The notes beneath the pieces are model-generated. The model did no database searches, was not told the DNA's origin, and worked only from the letters and a program-made list of their open reading frames with translations. A program made the translations under genes and the position numbers. A stretch of 64,000 nucleotides of DNA, from contig NZ_PEBK01000001.1 in the NCBI RefSeq assembly GCF_002802905.1, positions 473,997 to 537,996 of the forward strand. The letters are read 5' to 3'. The DNA comes from Bifidobacterium simiarum. Lineage in GTDB: Bacteria; Actinomycetota; Actinomycetes; Actinomycetales; Bifidobacteriaceae. Position 1 is the stretch's first letter. Each line of letters starts with the position of its first letter. Positions 31,300-40,413 of this stretch are shown here, piece by piece.

Positions 31300-32257
31300 T
31301 CTCCGGCCCGTGTCGTATCCGGTCGATCCACAGACCATGCCGGTGAGAAGACGATCCGCCTTCTCGCATTCGACGTTCGCGCTGATCAACCGGCATGCCG
31401 TGAAGGACGACGCCCATGTGGCCGGCCGGGCCCGTCGACGCAAGGTGCACGACGAGTCCCTGCGCCTGATCGACGACCTCACCAGCCGGCCGCTCGATCC
31501 GCTGTTCGACGATTCCATGCTGCTGCCGCAGAAGCAGTCGACGGCGATGAAATGGGCGACGAGGATCCTCACCTTCGTCTTCTGCGTGATCGTCGGCGTC
31601 TCCGGATGCGTGGTGGTGCAGGAGCTGCATCAGAACACGCGGCAGAAGGTGCGTGAGGAGCTGGCCGCCCAGGTCGCCGACCGCACCCAGCAGCAGCGCG
31701 ACCTCGAATCGGAGGTGGCGGACCAGCGGGCGAAGATCGAGTCGCTGACGTCCCAGCAGCAGTCATCGAGCGTCGGGGCGACCGCCGTCAGCGACGGCAT
31801 CGTCAACGGCACCGTCAAGGTGCAGGGGCCCGGCGTGACGGTGACCCTCGCCGACCCCATCGCCGCGGAGGATCAGAAGGGCGATCTGCCTCGCGACAAG
31901 AAGGGGCACACCATCCGGGTGGTCTCCGACTCCGATCTACAGAAGTTCGTGGCCAGACTGTGGGCCTCGGGCGCCGATGCGATCGCGATCAACGGCGTCA
32001 GGCTCGGCTCGCAGTCATCCATCCGCGTCGCCGGACAGTCCATCCTCGTCGGGGTGTCGGCCGTGCAGAGCCCGTACCGCATCCAGGCGATCGGCGATCA
32101 GGCCTCGATGATGCGCGCGGTGAGCAAGCAGAGCAACCAGACGCTGTACGATTCGCTCGCCCAGGTCGGCATCTATCCGGACTCCTCGCGGACGAGGGAG
32201 ATTACACTGGAGGCATCGGGCATGCCCGATCTGGAATACGCAAAAGGGGTGAAGTGA
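31289..32257 (+). CDS. DUF881 membrane-anchored protein (first copy)
   Basis: 322 aa. Cytoplasmic N-terminus of about 90 residues, one membrane segment (about 90-112), a coiled-coil (about 115-160, Gln/Glu/Arg-rich), then an extracellular DUF881 domain (DGIVNGTVKVQGPGVTVTLADP, IAINGVRLGSQSSIR, PYRIQAIGD). Function not established. The coiled-coil plus single-pass layout resembles division-associated proteins. It overlaps pgsA and is followed after one base by sbp. Confidence 0.85.
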   Translation: MPNDLRPVSYPVDPQTMPVRRRSAFSHSTFALINRHAVKDDAHVAGRARRRKVHDESLRLIDDLTSRPLDPLFDDSMLLPQKQSTAMKWATRILTFVFCVIVGVSGCVVVQELHQNTRQKVREELAAQVADRTQQQRDLESEVADQRAKIESLTSQQQSSSVGATAVSDGIVNGTVKVQGPGVTVTLADPIAAEDQKGDLPRDKKGHTIRVVSDSDLQKFVARLWASGADAIAINGVRLGSQSSIRVAGQSILVGVSAVQSPYRIQAIGDQASMMRAVSKQSNQTLYDSLAQVGIYPDSSRTREITLEASGMPDLEYAKGVK

Positions 32258-32258
32258 T

Positions 32259-32591
32259 ATGCCTGCAATCATCGGCATCATCGTGGGCGTCGTCATCGGC
32301 ATCTTCCTCAAGCCGGACATCCCCATCCAGCTGCAGCCCTATCTGCCGATCATGGTGGTGGCGGCCCTCGACGCGCTGCTGGGCTCCGCCCGCGCCTACT
32401 TCGAACGCAGCTTCTCCGACCGCGTGTTCGTGATCTCCTTCCTGTCGAACGTGGTCACCGCCACGCTGCTGGTGTTCCTCGGCAACCAGCTCGGCGTCGG
32501 CTCCCAGCTGACCACCGCCGTCATCGTGGTGCTGGGCATCCGCATCTTCTCGAACGTCTCCGCCATCCGCCGATTCATCTTCAGGGGCTGA
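32259..32591 (+). CDS. sbp: Small basic protein (Sbp, DUF1290)
   Basis: 110 aa with three to four membrane segments and a short basic middle (ARAYFERSFSDR). Matches the small basic protein found between DUF881 genes in Gram-positive bacteria, for example near division genes in Bacillus. Tightly packed with both neighbours (1-bp gaps), which implies one translationally coupled complex. Biochemical function unknown. Confidence 0.87.
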   Translation: MPAIIGIIVGVVIGIFLKPDIPIQLQPYLPIMVVAALDALLGSARAYFERSFSDRVFVISFLSNVVTATLLVFLGNQLGVGSQLTTAVIVVLGIRIFSNVSAIRRFIFRG

Positions 32592-32592
32592 C

Positions 32593-33492
32593 ATGGCCGG
32601 AGAGAAGCATAGCGGACACATCGGGCACGCCGGGCATAACGGGCGTAACGGAACCGACGGGCGTGAGGGGAATCCGGACTCCCGCCAGCAGCTGACCATG
32701 CCGTTCAAGCGGCTGAAGCATCAGGAGATCGCCGACGAGATGAACGACGATCTGTCCACCGGAGCGTTTCCCCAGGTCAAGAAGCGTCCTCCGCGCAGGG
32801 TGCGCGAGCATCCCGTGCGCGTGAAGGTGCTGTCATGGTCGATGGTGGCGCTGCTGTGCGCGCTGCTGGGCTTCGGCTACGTGACCCAGCTGCAGAACTC
32901 GCAGTCGTCCTACGCCACGCTGAGCGAGGATGAGCTCGTGCGCCTGCTCGACGAGACCAGCACGCAGATGGACAAGCTCGAGCAGCAGAAGACCCAGCTG
33001 TCCGAACAGCTCCGGTCCATTCAGGCCGCGGCGAATAAGCAGCAGGAGGTCGAGCGCATCGCCAAGGAGAACGAGGAAAGCAGCGGCATCCTCTCCGGCC
33101 GGCTGCCCGCGGAGGGCAAGGGCATCCAGATCACCATCAGCCAGACCGACAAGCATATTCAGGCGTCCACGCTGTTCACGCTGATCGAGGAGCTGCGCAA
33201 CGCCGGCGCCGAGGTCATCGAATTCGACGGCGTCCGGGTGGTGGCGTCCACGTCGGTGCTCGATACGCAGAACGGGGTCTCCTGCGACGGCAGGGAGCTT
33301 GATCCGCCGTATACGGTGAAGGCCATCGGCAATCCCTCGACCCTGCAGAACGCCGTGCAGTTCGCCGGCGGCGTGGGTTCCCAGCTGCGCGTGAAGTACG
33401 GGGCGCAGGTGTCGGTGCAGGAGTCCGACACCGTGCGCATCGACGCCATCCGGCAGGCCAGCGACTACAAGTACGCGAAGACCGTGGAATAG
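32593..33492 (+). CDS. DUF881 membrane-anchored protein (second copy)
   Basis: 299 aa. Low-complexity His/Gly N-terminus (GHIGHAGHNGRNG), basic juxtamembrane stretch (KKRPPRRVREHPVRVK), one membrane segment (about 79-96), coiled-coil (about 110-160), then the extracellular DUF881 domain (GIQITISQTD, VIEFDGVRVVAS, PYTVKAIGNPSTLQNA). Paralogue of the gene at 31289; the two flank sbp. Likely paired subunits. Confidence 0.85.
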   Translation: MAGEKHSGHIGHAGHNGRNGTDGREGNPDSRQQLTMPFKRLKHQEIADEMNDDLSTGAFPQVKKRPPRRVREHPVRVKVLSWSMVALLCALLGFGYVTQLQNSQSSYATLSEDELVRLLDETSTQMDKLEQQKTQLSEQLRSIQAAANKQQEVERIAKENEESSGILSGRLPAEGKGIQITISQTDKHIQASTLFTLIEELRNAGAEVIEFDGVRVVASTSVLDTQNGVSCDGRELDPPYTVKAIGNPSTLQNAVQFAGGVGSQLRVKYGAQVSVQESDTVRIDAIRQASDYKYAKTVE

Positions 33493-33501
33493 ATGCCGCG
33501 G

Positions 33502-34014
33502 CTATGCGGCGCGCTTCGCCTCGGCGGCTTCGAGCGTGTCGAGCATATCGGTCAGATACCGGATCACGCGCTTGCCTCCGGCCAGCACGCGGTCGTCCAC
33601 CGCCTGATTGCGGCCGGCACGGATCTGGGTCACGATCCGATCGCCCTGCCGCTCCCGTTTGGCCGTGAACTTGCACAGCACCACCGCCTCGCTCGGCGGC
33701 TCCTCGCAGATCGAAATGGCGTAGCGGGCCACGACGGCCGGATCGGGGTGATGCGGCAGCTGCTGGGAGACCAGCGTGGCCAGCGTCTCCAGCACGCGGC
33801 GCTGGCCGGCCGACGCCTTGACCTCATCGTTGATGCGCACGCTCACCGCCACGCCGGGAACGTCGCGGGAGGGTTCGTCCGCGCAGATCACGGCCTCGAG
33901 ATTGTCGTCCTCGATGGCGGCGTCGGCGTCGAAGGCGTAGTAGTAGCCGAGCGTGGCGAAGCCGTCGTCACGCTCGGCCGATTCCTGTCCGACTGATTCC
34001 TCGTTGAAAGACAT
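33502..34014 (-). CDS. Hypothetical protein
   Basis: 170 aa, soluble, acidic N-terminus. The ATG is chosen from a clean aaaggag 5 nt upstream. Contains a beta-like segment (GVAVSVRINDEV) and a helix-rich C-terminus (VIRYLTDMLDTLEAAEAKRAA). Not recognised as a named family. Converges with the DUF881 gene 9 bp away and lies 79 bp downstream of the antiporter on the same strand. Confidence 0.7.
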   Translation of the reverse strand: MSFNEESVGQESAERDDGFATLGYYYAFDADAAIEDDNLEAVICADEPSRDVPGVAVSVRINDEVKASAGQRRVLETLATLVSQQLPHHPDPAVVARYAISICEEPPSEAVVLCKFTAKRERQGDRIVTQIRAGRNQAVDDRVLAGGKRVIRYLTDMLDTLEAAEAKRAA

Positions 34015-34093
34015 GATGGGACTCCTTTGCGAAGGTACGTCACTCATGGTAGCGCAGAGCAGATGTCGTCACGGCGTCTTATAGCACGGCGCC

Positions 34094-36115
34094 TTACAGT
34101 ACGGCGTCCGCCTGCATGAGGTAGACGTTCTGCCGCATGAGCTTGGCCTGGGGTCGGGTGATCTCGTCCTCCTCGAGCATCTCGCGGATCGTCTCCAGCT
34201 CCAGTCGGAACGTCTGCGTGCGGATGTCGTCCACGCCCTGCCGGGACGGCAGCTGCGGCCGCATCAGCGTCGAGGTCTGCGTGTGCAGCGTGCTCAGCGC
34301 GGCACGGTACTCGCCGATCAGGCGGGCGATGATCTCCGCGTTGTCGACGTCGGTGAGCACCTCCTGCTTGAGGTGGCCGATCGTGGCCTTGAACAGTTCG
34401 ATCTGGATGCCTCGCATGTCGTTGACCTTGCCCGGGTCGAGTCCCGGGGTCACGCGGGCGATCAGACCCCAGATCCGACGGACGATGATCAGCGCCTGAC
34501 GGCGGGGATTGGCCTGCCGGATCTGGATGTGGTGGCCGCCCGAACCGGTCAGATGGTTCAGCGAATGGCTCAGACGGTCGAGCAGCGATTCGGCGGCCTC
34601 CGCCTTGTCCGGATGCTGCTTCGCGTACTCGTTGAGCCACTTGCGCTCCCATTCGAGCGTGGTGACGCGTACCTTGTTCTCTCGCTTCATCGTCTCCTGC
34701 GGCACGGCCATCTTCACCCGGTCGATGCGCTCGGTATACGAGTGCATCACCGCACGCACCTCGGCATGGGTCTCGGGGGTGTCCAGCTCGGCGATCTTCG
34801 TCAGCGTGCGGCGCAGCATCTCGACCGAGTCCTTCGCATACTCCTCGCCGGCGGCGTCGTCGTCCTTCGGGGCGAGCAGCGGCAGCATCACGTTGGCCAG
34901 CACCAGCGAGACCACGATGTAGCCCGAGACGATGAACAGCAGGGCGTTGCGCAGCGGGATGTGCGTGAACACGTCGATCGAATACGGCAGCGTGAACGCC
35001 AGCGCCAGGGAGATGGTGCCCTTGGGGCCGCCGAACGTCATCACGGCGGCGGAGTGCCAGCGTTCCGGGGTCATCTTACGGCGCTTGCCGGTCTTCTTGT
35101 CATGCGTGAGTCTGAGCATGGCCGCGATCCAGATGAACCGCAGCACCAGCGACACCACGGTGATCACCGCGATGGCCAGCAGCAGCATCCGCGTGCTTAC
35201 CGACTCGTTCTCCCAGCTGGCGCGCATGGCCAGCGGCAGTTCGATGCCCAGCAGCACGAACACCGAGCCGTTGAGGGTGAACTCGATGAACTGCCATACG
35301 GAGTTCGACACCAGATTCGTGCGGGCGATGTCGCTGCCGAATCCGTAGCGGTGGAAGGTGATCGTCAGGCCGGCGGCCACCACCGACAGCACGCCGGAGA
35401 CGTGGAAGTGCTCGGCGGCGACGTAGGCGGCGAACGGGATCAGCACCTCGATGCCGATGCGCAGCGTCATCGTCTCCATGCGGTAGCGACGCAGCAGCAG
35501 CACGAGGTTGTTGAACAGGAAGCCCACCACGAAGCCGATGAGCACGCCGCCGCAGAAGCTGACGAGGATCCCCTCGGTGAATTCGAGGGCGGAGAACGTG
35601 CCGGTGAGCGCGGCCGCGCAGGCGAACTGGAATCCCACGATGCTGGCCGCGTCGTTGAACAGGCTCTCGCCGCGCAGGACGTGGAGCTGACGTTCGGAAA
35701 GCTTGGCCTCCTTGCTCAGCGCGGAGACCGCCACCGCATCGGTGGGGCCCAGCGCGGCGCCGAGCGCGAACGCGGCGGCGAGCGGCACCGCCGGCCACAG
35801 CACATGCAGCGTGACGCCCGTGGTGGCCAGCGACAGCAGTACCAGTCCCACGGCCAGCGACATGGACGGCACCAGATTGGCCGCGATCTCGCGACGGGGC
35901 ACGTTGCGGGCCTCGAGGAACAGCAGCGGCGCGATGAACAGCACCATGAACAGTTCCGAATCCATTTCCAGATTCGGCAGGAACGGCGTGAAATACCATG
36001 CCACGCCCAGCAGGATCTGCACCAGAGGCGTGGAGATCTTCGGAATGAAATTGCTCAGTGCGCTGGAGACCAGCACGGCGATCAGGACTTGGAGGACGAG
36101 TGTGAGCGAGGCCAT
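34094..36115 (-). CDS. CPA1-family Na+/H+ antiporter
   Basis: 673 aa. The N-terminal 430 residues hold about 12 membrane segments with the CPA1 motifs LGPTDAVAV and RGESLFNDAASIV (the conserved Glu-x-x-x-Asn-Asp pair), and FGGPKGTISLALA later. The C-terminal 240 residues are cytoplasmic, charged and helical, typical of NhaP-type regulatory tails. Should expel Na+ (or K+) for protons. The start Met is at the beginning of the first hydrophobic segment; the longer upstream frame reads antisense to the pyrB start and is not used. Divergent from pyrB. Confidence 0.9.
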   Translation of the reverse strand: MASLTLVLQVLIAVLVSSALSNFIPKISTPLVQILLGVAWYFTPFLPNLEMDSELFMVLFIAPLLFLEARNVPRREIAANLVPSMSLAVGLVLLSLATTGVTLHVLWPAVPLAAAFALGAALGPTDAVAVSALSKEAKLSERQLHVLRGESLFNDAASIVGFQFACAAALTGTFSALEFTEGILVSFCGGVLIGFVVGFLFNNLVLLLRRYRMETMTLRIGIEVLIPFAAYVAAEHFHVSGVLSVVAAGLTITFHRYGFGSDIARTNLVSNSVWQFIEFTLNGSVFVLLGIELPLAMRASWENESVSTRMLLLAIAVITVVSLVLRFIWIAAMLRLTHDKKTGKRRKMTPERWHSAAVMTFGGPKGTISLALAFTLPYSIDVFTHIPLRNALLFIVSGYIVVSLVLANVMLPLLAPKDDDAAGEEYAKDSVEMLRRTLTKIAELDTPETHAEVRAVMHSYTERIDRVKMAVPQETMKRENKVRVTTLEWERKWLNEYAKQHPDKAEAAESLLDRLSHSLNHLTGSGGHHIQIRQANPRRQALIIVRRIWGLIARVTPGLDPGKVNDMRGIQIELFKATIGHLKQEVLTDVDNAEIIARLIGEYRAALSTLHTQTSTLMRPQLPSRQGVDDIRTQTFRLELETIREMLEEDEITRPQAKLMRQNVYLMQADAVL

Positions 36116-36356
36116 ATGAAAACGATGATCCCTATTTTTCTCTCTGATGGGCACAACTGCATCCCAGCTTACCAAGCGGATGGTTACCGACGTATTGCGA
36201 TTCGTCAAGGGCGCAAAGATGAATGCTTGGTGAACGCCGTATTTCCGTATGGGTGTCGCGACGTCCGCATAACAGCTTACCCTTGATAAGGTCGCGAGAA
36301 TGTTTGTGGCCGCCTGAGCAAATTTCGATGAAACCAGTTCGATGAAAGGCGTGCGC

Positions 36357-37370
36357 ATGTCATCAACAGCTGCTTCGGTCAGCTCCCCATCCAGTTCCCC
36401 CAATTCCGATTTCATCGGCAAAAGCGTGGTCACGCTCGATGACCTGACGACGGAGCAGATCGATCTGCTCCTGCGCAAGGCCGAATACATCGACGCCCAC
36501 CGGCGCGAGGTGGCCCACGCCTGCGACGGCAGGATCATCGCCACGCTGTTCTACGAGCCCAGCACCCGCACGCGTCTGAGCTTCGAAACCGCCATGCTGC
36601 GGCTCGGCGGCCAGGTCATCGGCTTCGCCGGCGCCCAGCTGGCCTCGGTGAGCAAGGGCGAATCGATCGCCGACACGCTCAAGACCGTCGCCAACTTCGT
36701 GGACGTGGTGGCCATCAGGCATCCGAAGGAGGGTGCGGCGCTCGTGGCGTCCGAGGCCGTGGACATCCCGGTCATCAACGCGGGCGACGGCGGCCACATG
36801 CACCCCACGCAGACGCTGGCCGACCTGTGTACCCTGCAGTCGCGGTTCGGCCGCGTCAACAACCTGACCGTGGGCCTGTGCGGCGATCTGACCTTCGGCC
36901 GCACCGTGCACTCGCTGATCGAGACGCTGTGCCGGTTCGGCAACGTGAACTTCGTGCTGATCAGCCCCGACGAGCTCAAGACCCCGCGGTACGTGATCGA
37001 CCGCATCAAGGCCACGCCCAGCTGCTCCTACGTGGAGGTGAAGGACCTGATCTCCGTCATCGGCGACCTCGACGTGCTGTACATGACCCGTGTGCAGCAG
37101 GAGCGCTTCTTCAACGAGGACGACTACCTGCGTCTGCGCGACACCTACATCCTCGACGAGGACAAGCTGCGTCTGGCCAAGAAGGACATGGCCGTGCTGC
37201 ACCCGCTGCCGCGCGTCAACGAGATCTCCGTCGATGTGGACGGCGACCCCAGGGCCGCGTACTTCGAACAGGTGAAGAACGGCATGCTCATGCGCATGGC
37301 ATTGGAGAGCTCGGTGCTGGGCGACGACCTGCCCGGCTTCGACCCGGACAAGAAGGAGGTGGCCGCCTGA
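36357..37370 (+). CDS. pyrB: Aspartate carbamoyltransferase catalytic chain
   Basis: 337 aa. Condenses carbamoyl phosphate and aspartate. Motifs FYEPSTRTRLSFE, HPTQTLADL and VLHPLPRVNEI are intact. The ATG at 36357 is preferred (gaaagg 7 nt ahead) over an in-frame one 15 bases earlier. A Ser-rich, poorly ordered N-terminus of about 22 residues precedes the fold. Its stop overlaps the pyrI start, so a PyrB-PyrI holoenzyme with allosteric control by nucleotides is expected. First gene of the pyr cluster. Confidence 0.96.
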   Translation: MSSTAASVSSPSSSPNSDFIGKSVVTLDDLTTEQIDLLLRKAEYIDAHRREVAHACDGRIIATLFYEPSTRTRLSFETAMLRLGGQVIGFAGAQLASVSKGESIADTLKTVANFVDVVAIRHPKEGAALVASEAVDIPVINAGDGGHMHPTQTLADLCTLQSRFGRVNNLTVGLCGDLTFGRTVHSLIETLCRFGNVNFVLISPDELKTPRYVIDRIKATPSCSYVEVKDLISVIGDLDVLYMTRVQQERFFNEDDYLRLRDTYILDEDKLRLAKKDMAVLHPLPRVNEISVDVDGDPRAAYFEQVKNGMLMRMALESSVLGDDLPGFDPDKKEVAA

Positions 37371-37789
37371 TGGAGGTGACCAGCATCACGGAAGGCATCA
37401 TCATCGACCACGTTCCCGCGGGAACCGCGCTGAAGGTGCTGAACTATCTCAACATCGATCCGTCCAAGACCCGTCTGGCGCTGATCATGAACACCACCAG
37501 CCACCAGTTCGGCTCGAAGGACATCATCAAGATCGAAGGCGAGCAGAACATCGATCTCAACGTCCTCGGCCTCGTCGCCCGGCAGGCCACGGTCGACGTG
37601 GTGCACGGCGGACGCATCGTCGAGAAGCTCACCCCGAACCTGCCCGAGCATGTGACGAACGTGATCAGCTGCGTGAACCCCCGCTGCGTGACCACCATCG
37701 AACGCGGCATCAAGCAGCGCTTCCACCTGTCCCATTCCGAGCGGCAGGAATACCGCTGCGACTACTGCGACGAGGAAGCCAAGTTCTGA
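37370..37789 (+). CDS. pyrI: Aspartate carbamoyltransferase regulatory chain
   Basis: 139 aa. N-terminal allosteric nucleotide-binding domain (IIIDHVPAGTALKVLNYL) and a C-terminal zinc domain with the four Cys in CVNPRC and CDYC. Start and stop codons overlap those of pyrB and pyrC by one base (TGATG), implying translational coupling. PyrI is best known from enterobacteria and archaea; its presence fits the bifidobacterial pyrBI arrangement. Confidence 0.95.
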   Translation: MEVTSITEGIIIDHVPAGTALKVLNYLNIDPSKTRLALIMNTTSHQFGSKDIIKIEGEQNIDLNVLGLVARQATVDVVHGGRIVEKLTPNLPEHVTNVISCVNPRCVTTIERGIKQRFHLSHSERQEYRCDYCDEEAKF

Positions 37790-39243
37790 TGATCACGCTG
37801 CGCAACATCACGGTGTGGGACACCGGCGAGGCCATCGACCTGATCGTCCCCGAAACCGACGCCAGAAGGTTCTTCCACGAGTCCGACTGCGTCGGTGACG
37901 GGGAGATCGACGCCACCGGGCTGACGCTCGCGCCGGGATTCGAGGATCCCCACGTCCATTTCCGCGACCCGGGCCAGACCTACAAGGAGTCCATGGTCTC
38001 CGGATGCGCCGCGGCGGCCTCCGGCGGCTACGTCAACGTGCTGATCATGCCGAACACCGTGCCGGCGATGGACGGCCGGAAGGTCACGCCGGACGAGCCG
38101 GGCGCCGCCGAGGTGCTGGGCGCCGGATACGACACCGTGATCGACTTCCTGCAGCATTACGACGAGACCCACGGCACGGCGCTGCCGGTGCGCTACGACC
38201 TGTGCGTGTGCGCGTCGAAGGGCCGCGCCGGCGCCGAGGCCACCGACGTGGCCGACTGGCAGTGGTACCGCAGGGGAGTGGACGAGGCGGCCAAGGACGA
38301 GGCCCAGCTCGCCCACCCGGTGACCGCGATCAGCGACGACGGCTCGGCCGTGCCCGCCGCGATCCTCGACGAGGTGCTGGCCAACGCCGAACGCACCGGG
38401 CTGTATCTCATCGAGCACTGCGAGCACCACGATACGGGCGCGGTGAACGAGGGGCCGGTTTCGCGTCGGCTCGGCGTGCCCGGCATTCCCGAGGACACCG
38501 AGCTGAGGATCGTGGAGCGGGACATCGAGGCCGCCCGGCGCACCGGCGTGCACGTGCACTTCCAGCATGTGAGCACCGCGATCTCCTTCGAGGCGATCCG
38601 CAGGGCCAAGGCCGAGGGGCTGCCGATCACCTGCGAGACCGCCCCGCACTACCTCGCGCTGTGCGACGAGGACCTGCTGCGCTACGGCACGCTGGCGAAG
38701 ATGAATCCGCCGCTGCGCTCCGCCGAGGACCGTCTGGCCACGATCGCCGCGGTCGCCGACGGCACGGTCGACATGCTGGCCACCGATCACGCGCCGCACA
38801 CCATCGACGAGAAGAACCTCGGATTCCTCGAGGCGCCCAACGGCATCATCGGCCTTGAATGCGCCTACGGCGTGTGCCATAAGGTGCTGGTGGAGGGCGG
38901 CCACATCGACGACCGCCGGCTGATCGAGCTCATGGCCACGGCGCCCGCCCGTCTGCTGGGCCACCATCCGACCGACATCACCGCGATGCTGGACGAGACC
39001 GACCGCGATCCGCGCCCCGCGGGCAGGAGGGTCCTCGACCTCACGGCCGTGGAGCATCCCGAAACGGCCGATCTGGTGTTGCTCGCCACCGACGAACGAT
39101 GGATCGTGGACCCCGAGCGGTTCCACTCCAACGCGAGGAACACCCCGTTCGGCGGATGGGAGGTCAGCGGCCGCCCTCTGGCCACGATCCTCGGCTCGAG
39201 GCTCGTATTCTCCCGCATCCCCGATTCCCGCATCATCCGCTAA
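37789..39243 (+). CDS. pyrC: Dihydroorotase
   Basis: 484 aa amidohydrolase cyclising carbamoyl-aspartate to dihydroorotate. Metal ligands in HVHFRDPG, later His residues in YLIEHCEHH and VHFQHVSTA, and the catalytic Asp in ATDHAPH. Type I-like length with an extra stretch (about 405-425, TDRDPRPAGRRVLD). Its ATG overlaps the pyrI stop. Confidence 0.94.
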   Translation: MITLRNITVWDTGEAIDLIVPETDARRFFHESDCVGDGEIDATGLTLAPGFEDPHVHFRDPGQTYKESMVSGCAAAASGGYVNVLIMPNTVPAMDGRKVTPDEPGAAEVLGAGYDTVIDFLQHYDETHGTALPVRYDLCVCASKGRAGAEATDVADWQWYRRGVDEAAKDEAQLAHPVTAISDDGSAVPAAILDEVLANAERTGLYLIEHCEHHDTGAVNEGPVSRRLGVPGIPEDTELRIVERDIEAARRTGVHVHFQHVSTAISFEAIRRAKAEGLPITCETAPHYLALCDEDLLRYGTLAKMNPPLRSAEDRLATIAAVADGTVDMLATDHAPHTIDEKNLGFLEAPNGIIGLECAYGVCHKVLVEGGHIDDRRLIELMATAPARLLGHHPTDITAMLDETDRDPRPAGRRVLDLTAVEHPETADLVLLATDERWIVDPERFHSNARNTPFGGWEVSGRPLATILGSRLVFSRIPDSRIIR

Positions 39244-39391
39244 CCGACGCCCGCGGCGGCCGGCCGCATGACCGGACGGCGGAAGGAACGATTCCGCCCG
39301 CGGCCGCCGCCGGGCCAGGAGCCCGCAAGGCCGCAAGGCCTGGAAGGCAAGTCTCGCAAGGCCCGGAAAGAGCCCAGAAAGGATTTTCCCC

Positions 39392-40351
39392 ATGGATCGA
39401 CTCATCGATGCCATCGCCACCGTGAACAACCCGAGTGTGGTGGGACTCGACCCCAAGCCGCAGCTGCTGCCGAAGCAGCTGCTGGACGAGGCCCGCGCCG
39501 ACACCGCGCGTGCGCTGGAGGCGGACGACTCCACCAGCGAGACGTTCGCGTGGACGAGCAGCCTCGCCACCGCGTACCTGCGGTTCAATCTGGCGATCAT
39601 CGACGCCGTGGCCGACATCGTGCCGGCGGTCAAGCCGCAGATCGCCATGTACGAAGCGCTGGGCGTCAACGGCCTTCTGGTGTACACGGCCACCTGCCGT
39701 CAGGCCCACGACCGCGGGCTGTACGTGCTGGGTGACGTCAAGCGCGGCGACATCGGCTCCACGGCCGCGGCCTACGCCGGGCATCTGAGCGAGCACGAGC
39801 TGTGGATGGAGGACGCCGTCACCGTCAACCCGTATCTGGGCGTGGACGGCATCACGCCGTTCGTGGACGCCGCCAAGGAGGCGGACGCCGACATCTTCGC
39901 GCTGGTCAAGACGTCGAATCCCTCCAGCGACGAGATCCAGAACCTCAGGACCGTCGACGGCGCCACCGTGTACGAGCACGTCGCCGATCTGGTGGAGCAG
40001 TGGGGAGCCGACTCCATCGGCGAGCACGGCTACTCGCGCGTGGGCGCGGTGGTCGGCGCCACGCACCCGCAGGAGGGCCGCGAGCTGCGCGAACGCATGC
40101 CGCACACCTTCTTCCTCGTGCCCGGATACGGCGCGCAGGGCGGCACCGCCGCCGACGTCGCCGGCATGTTCGACGAACACGGATCCGGCGCCATCGTCAA
40201 CTCCTCGCGTGGCATCATCGCCTCGTGGCGGAACAGCGAGCGCTATTCGGAGGATCTGAGCTGCGACGAGGCCCTGAAGGTCGTGGCCTCCTGTGCGCGA
40301 GCCGCCGCAACAACGATGCGGGATAATCTGAACGCCGCCCTCGGCCGATGA
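39392..40351 (+). CDS. pyrF: Orotidine 5'-phosphate decarboxylase (long, type 2)
   Basis: 319 aa, the long actinobacterial form. Active-site lysine in LGDVKRGDIGSTA; phosphate-binding end FLVPGYGAQGGTA and NSSRGI. Converts OMP to UMP. The 148-bp gap to pyrC holds only GC-rich, repetitive sequence. Ribosome site agaaagga. Confidence 0.95.
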   Translation: MDRLIDAIATVNNPSVVGLDPKPQLLPKQLLDEARADTARALEADDSTSETFAWTSSLATAYLRFNLAIIDAVADIVPAVKPQIAMYEALGVNGLLVYTATCRQAHDRGLYVLGDVKRGDIGSTAAAYAGHLSEHELWMEDAVTVNPYLGVDGITPFVDAAKEADADIFALVKTSNPSSDEIQNLRTVDGATVYEHVADLVEQWGADSIGEHGYSRVGAVVGATHPQEGRELRERMPHTFFLVPGYGAQGGTAADVAGMFDEHGSGAIVNSSRGIIASWRNSERYSEDLSCDEALKVVASCARAAATTMRDNLNAALGR

Positions 40352-40413
40352 CCGGACGTGCAACCGGACGCCGTTTCCCCGGAGTCCTTTGAAAACCAGT
40401 AAAGGAGCCGTTT

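Noticed and set aside
34030..34042. Thirteen bases (cgaaggtacgtca) also found at 53576-53588
   Set aside because: Striking, but no further shared structure around 34030; too little to call a repeat copy.
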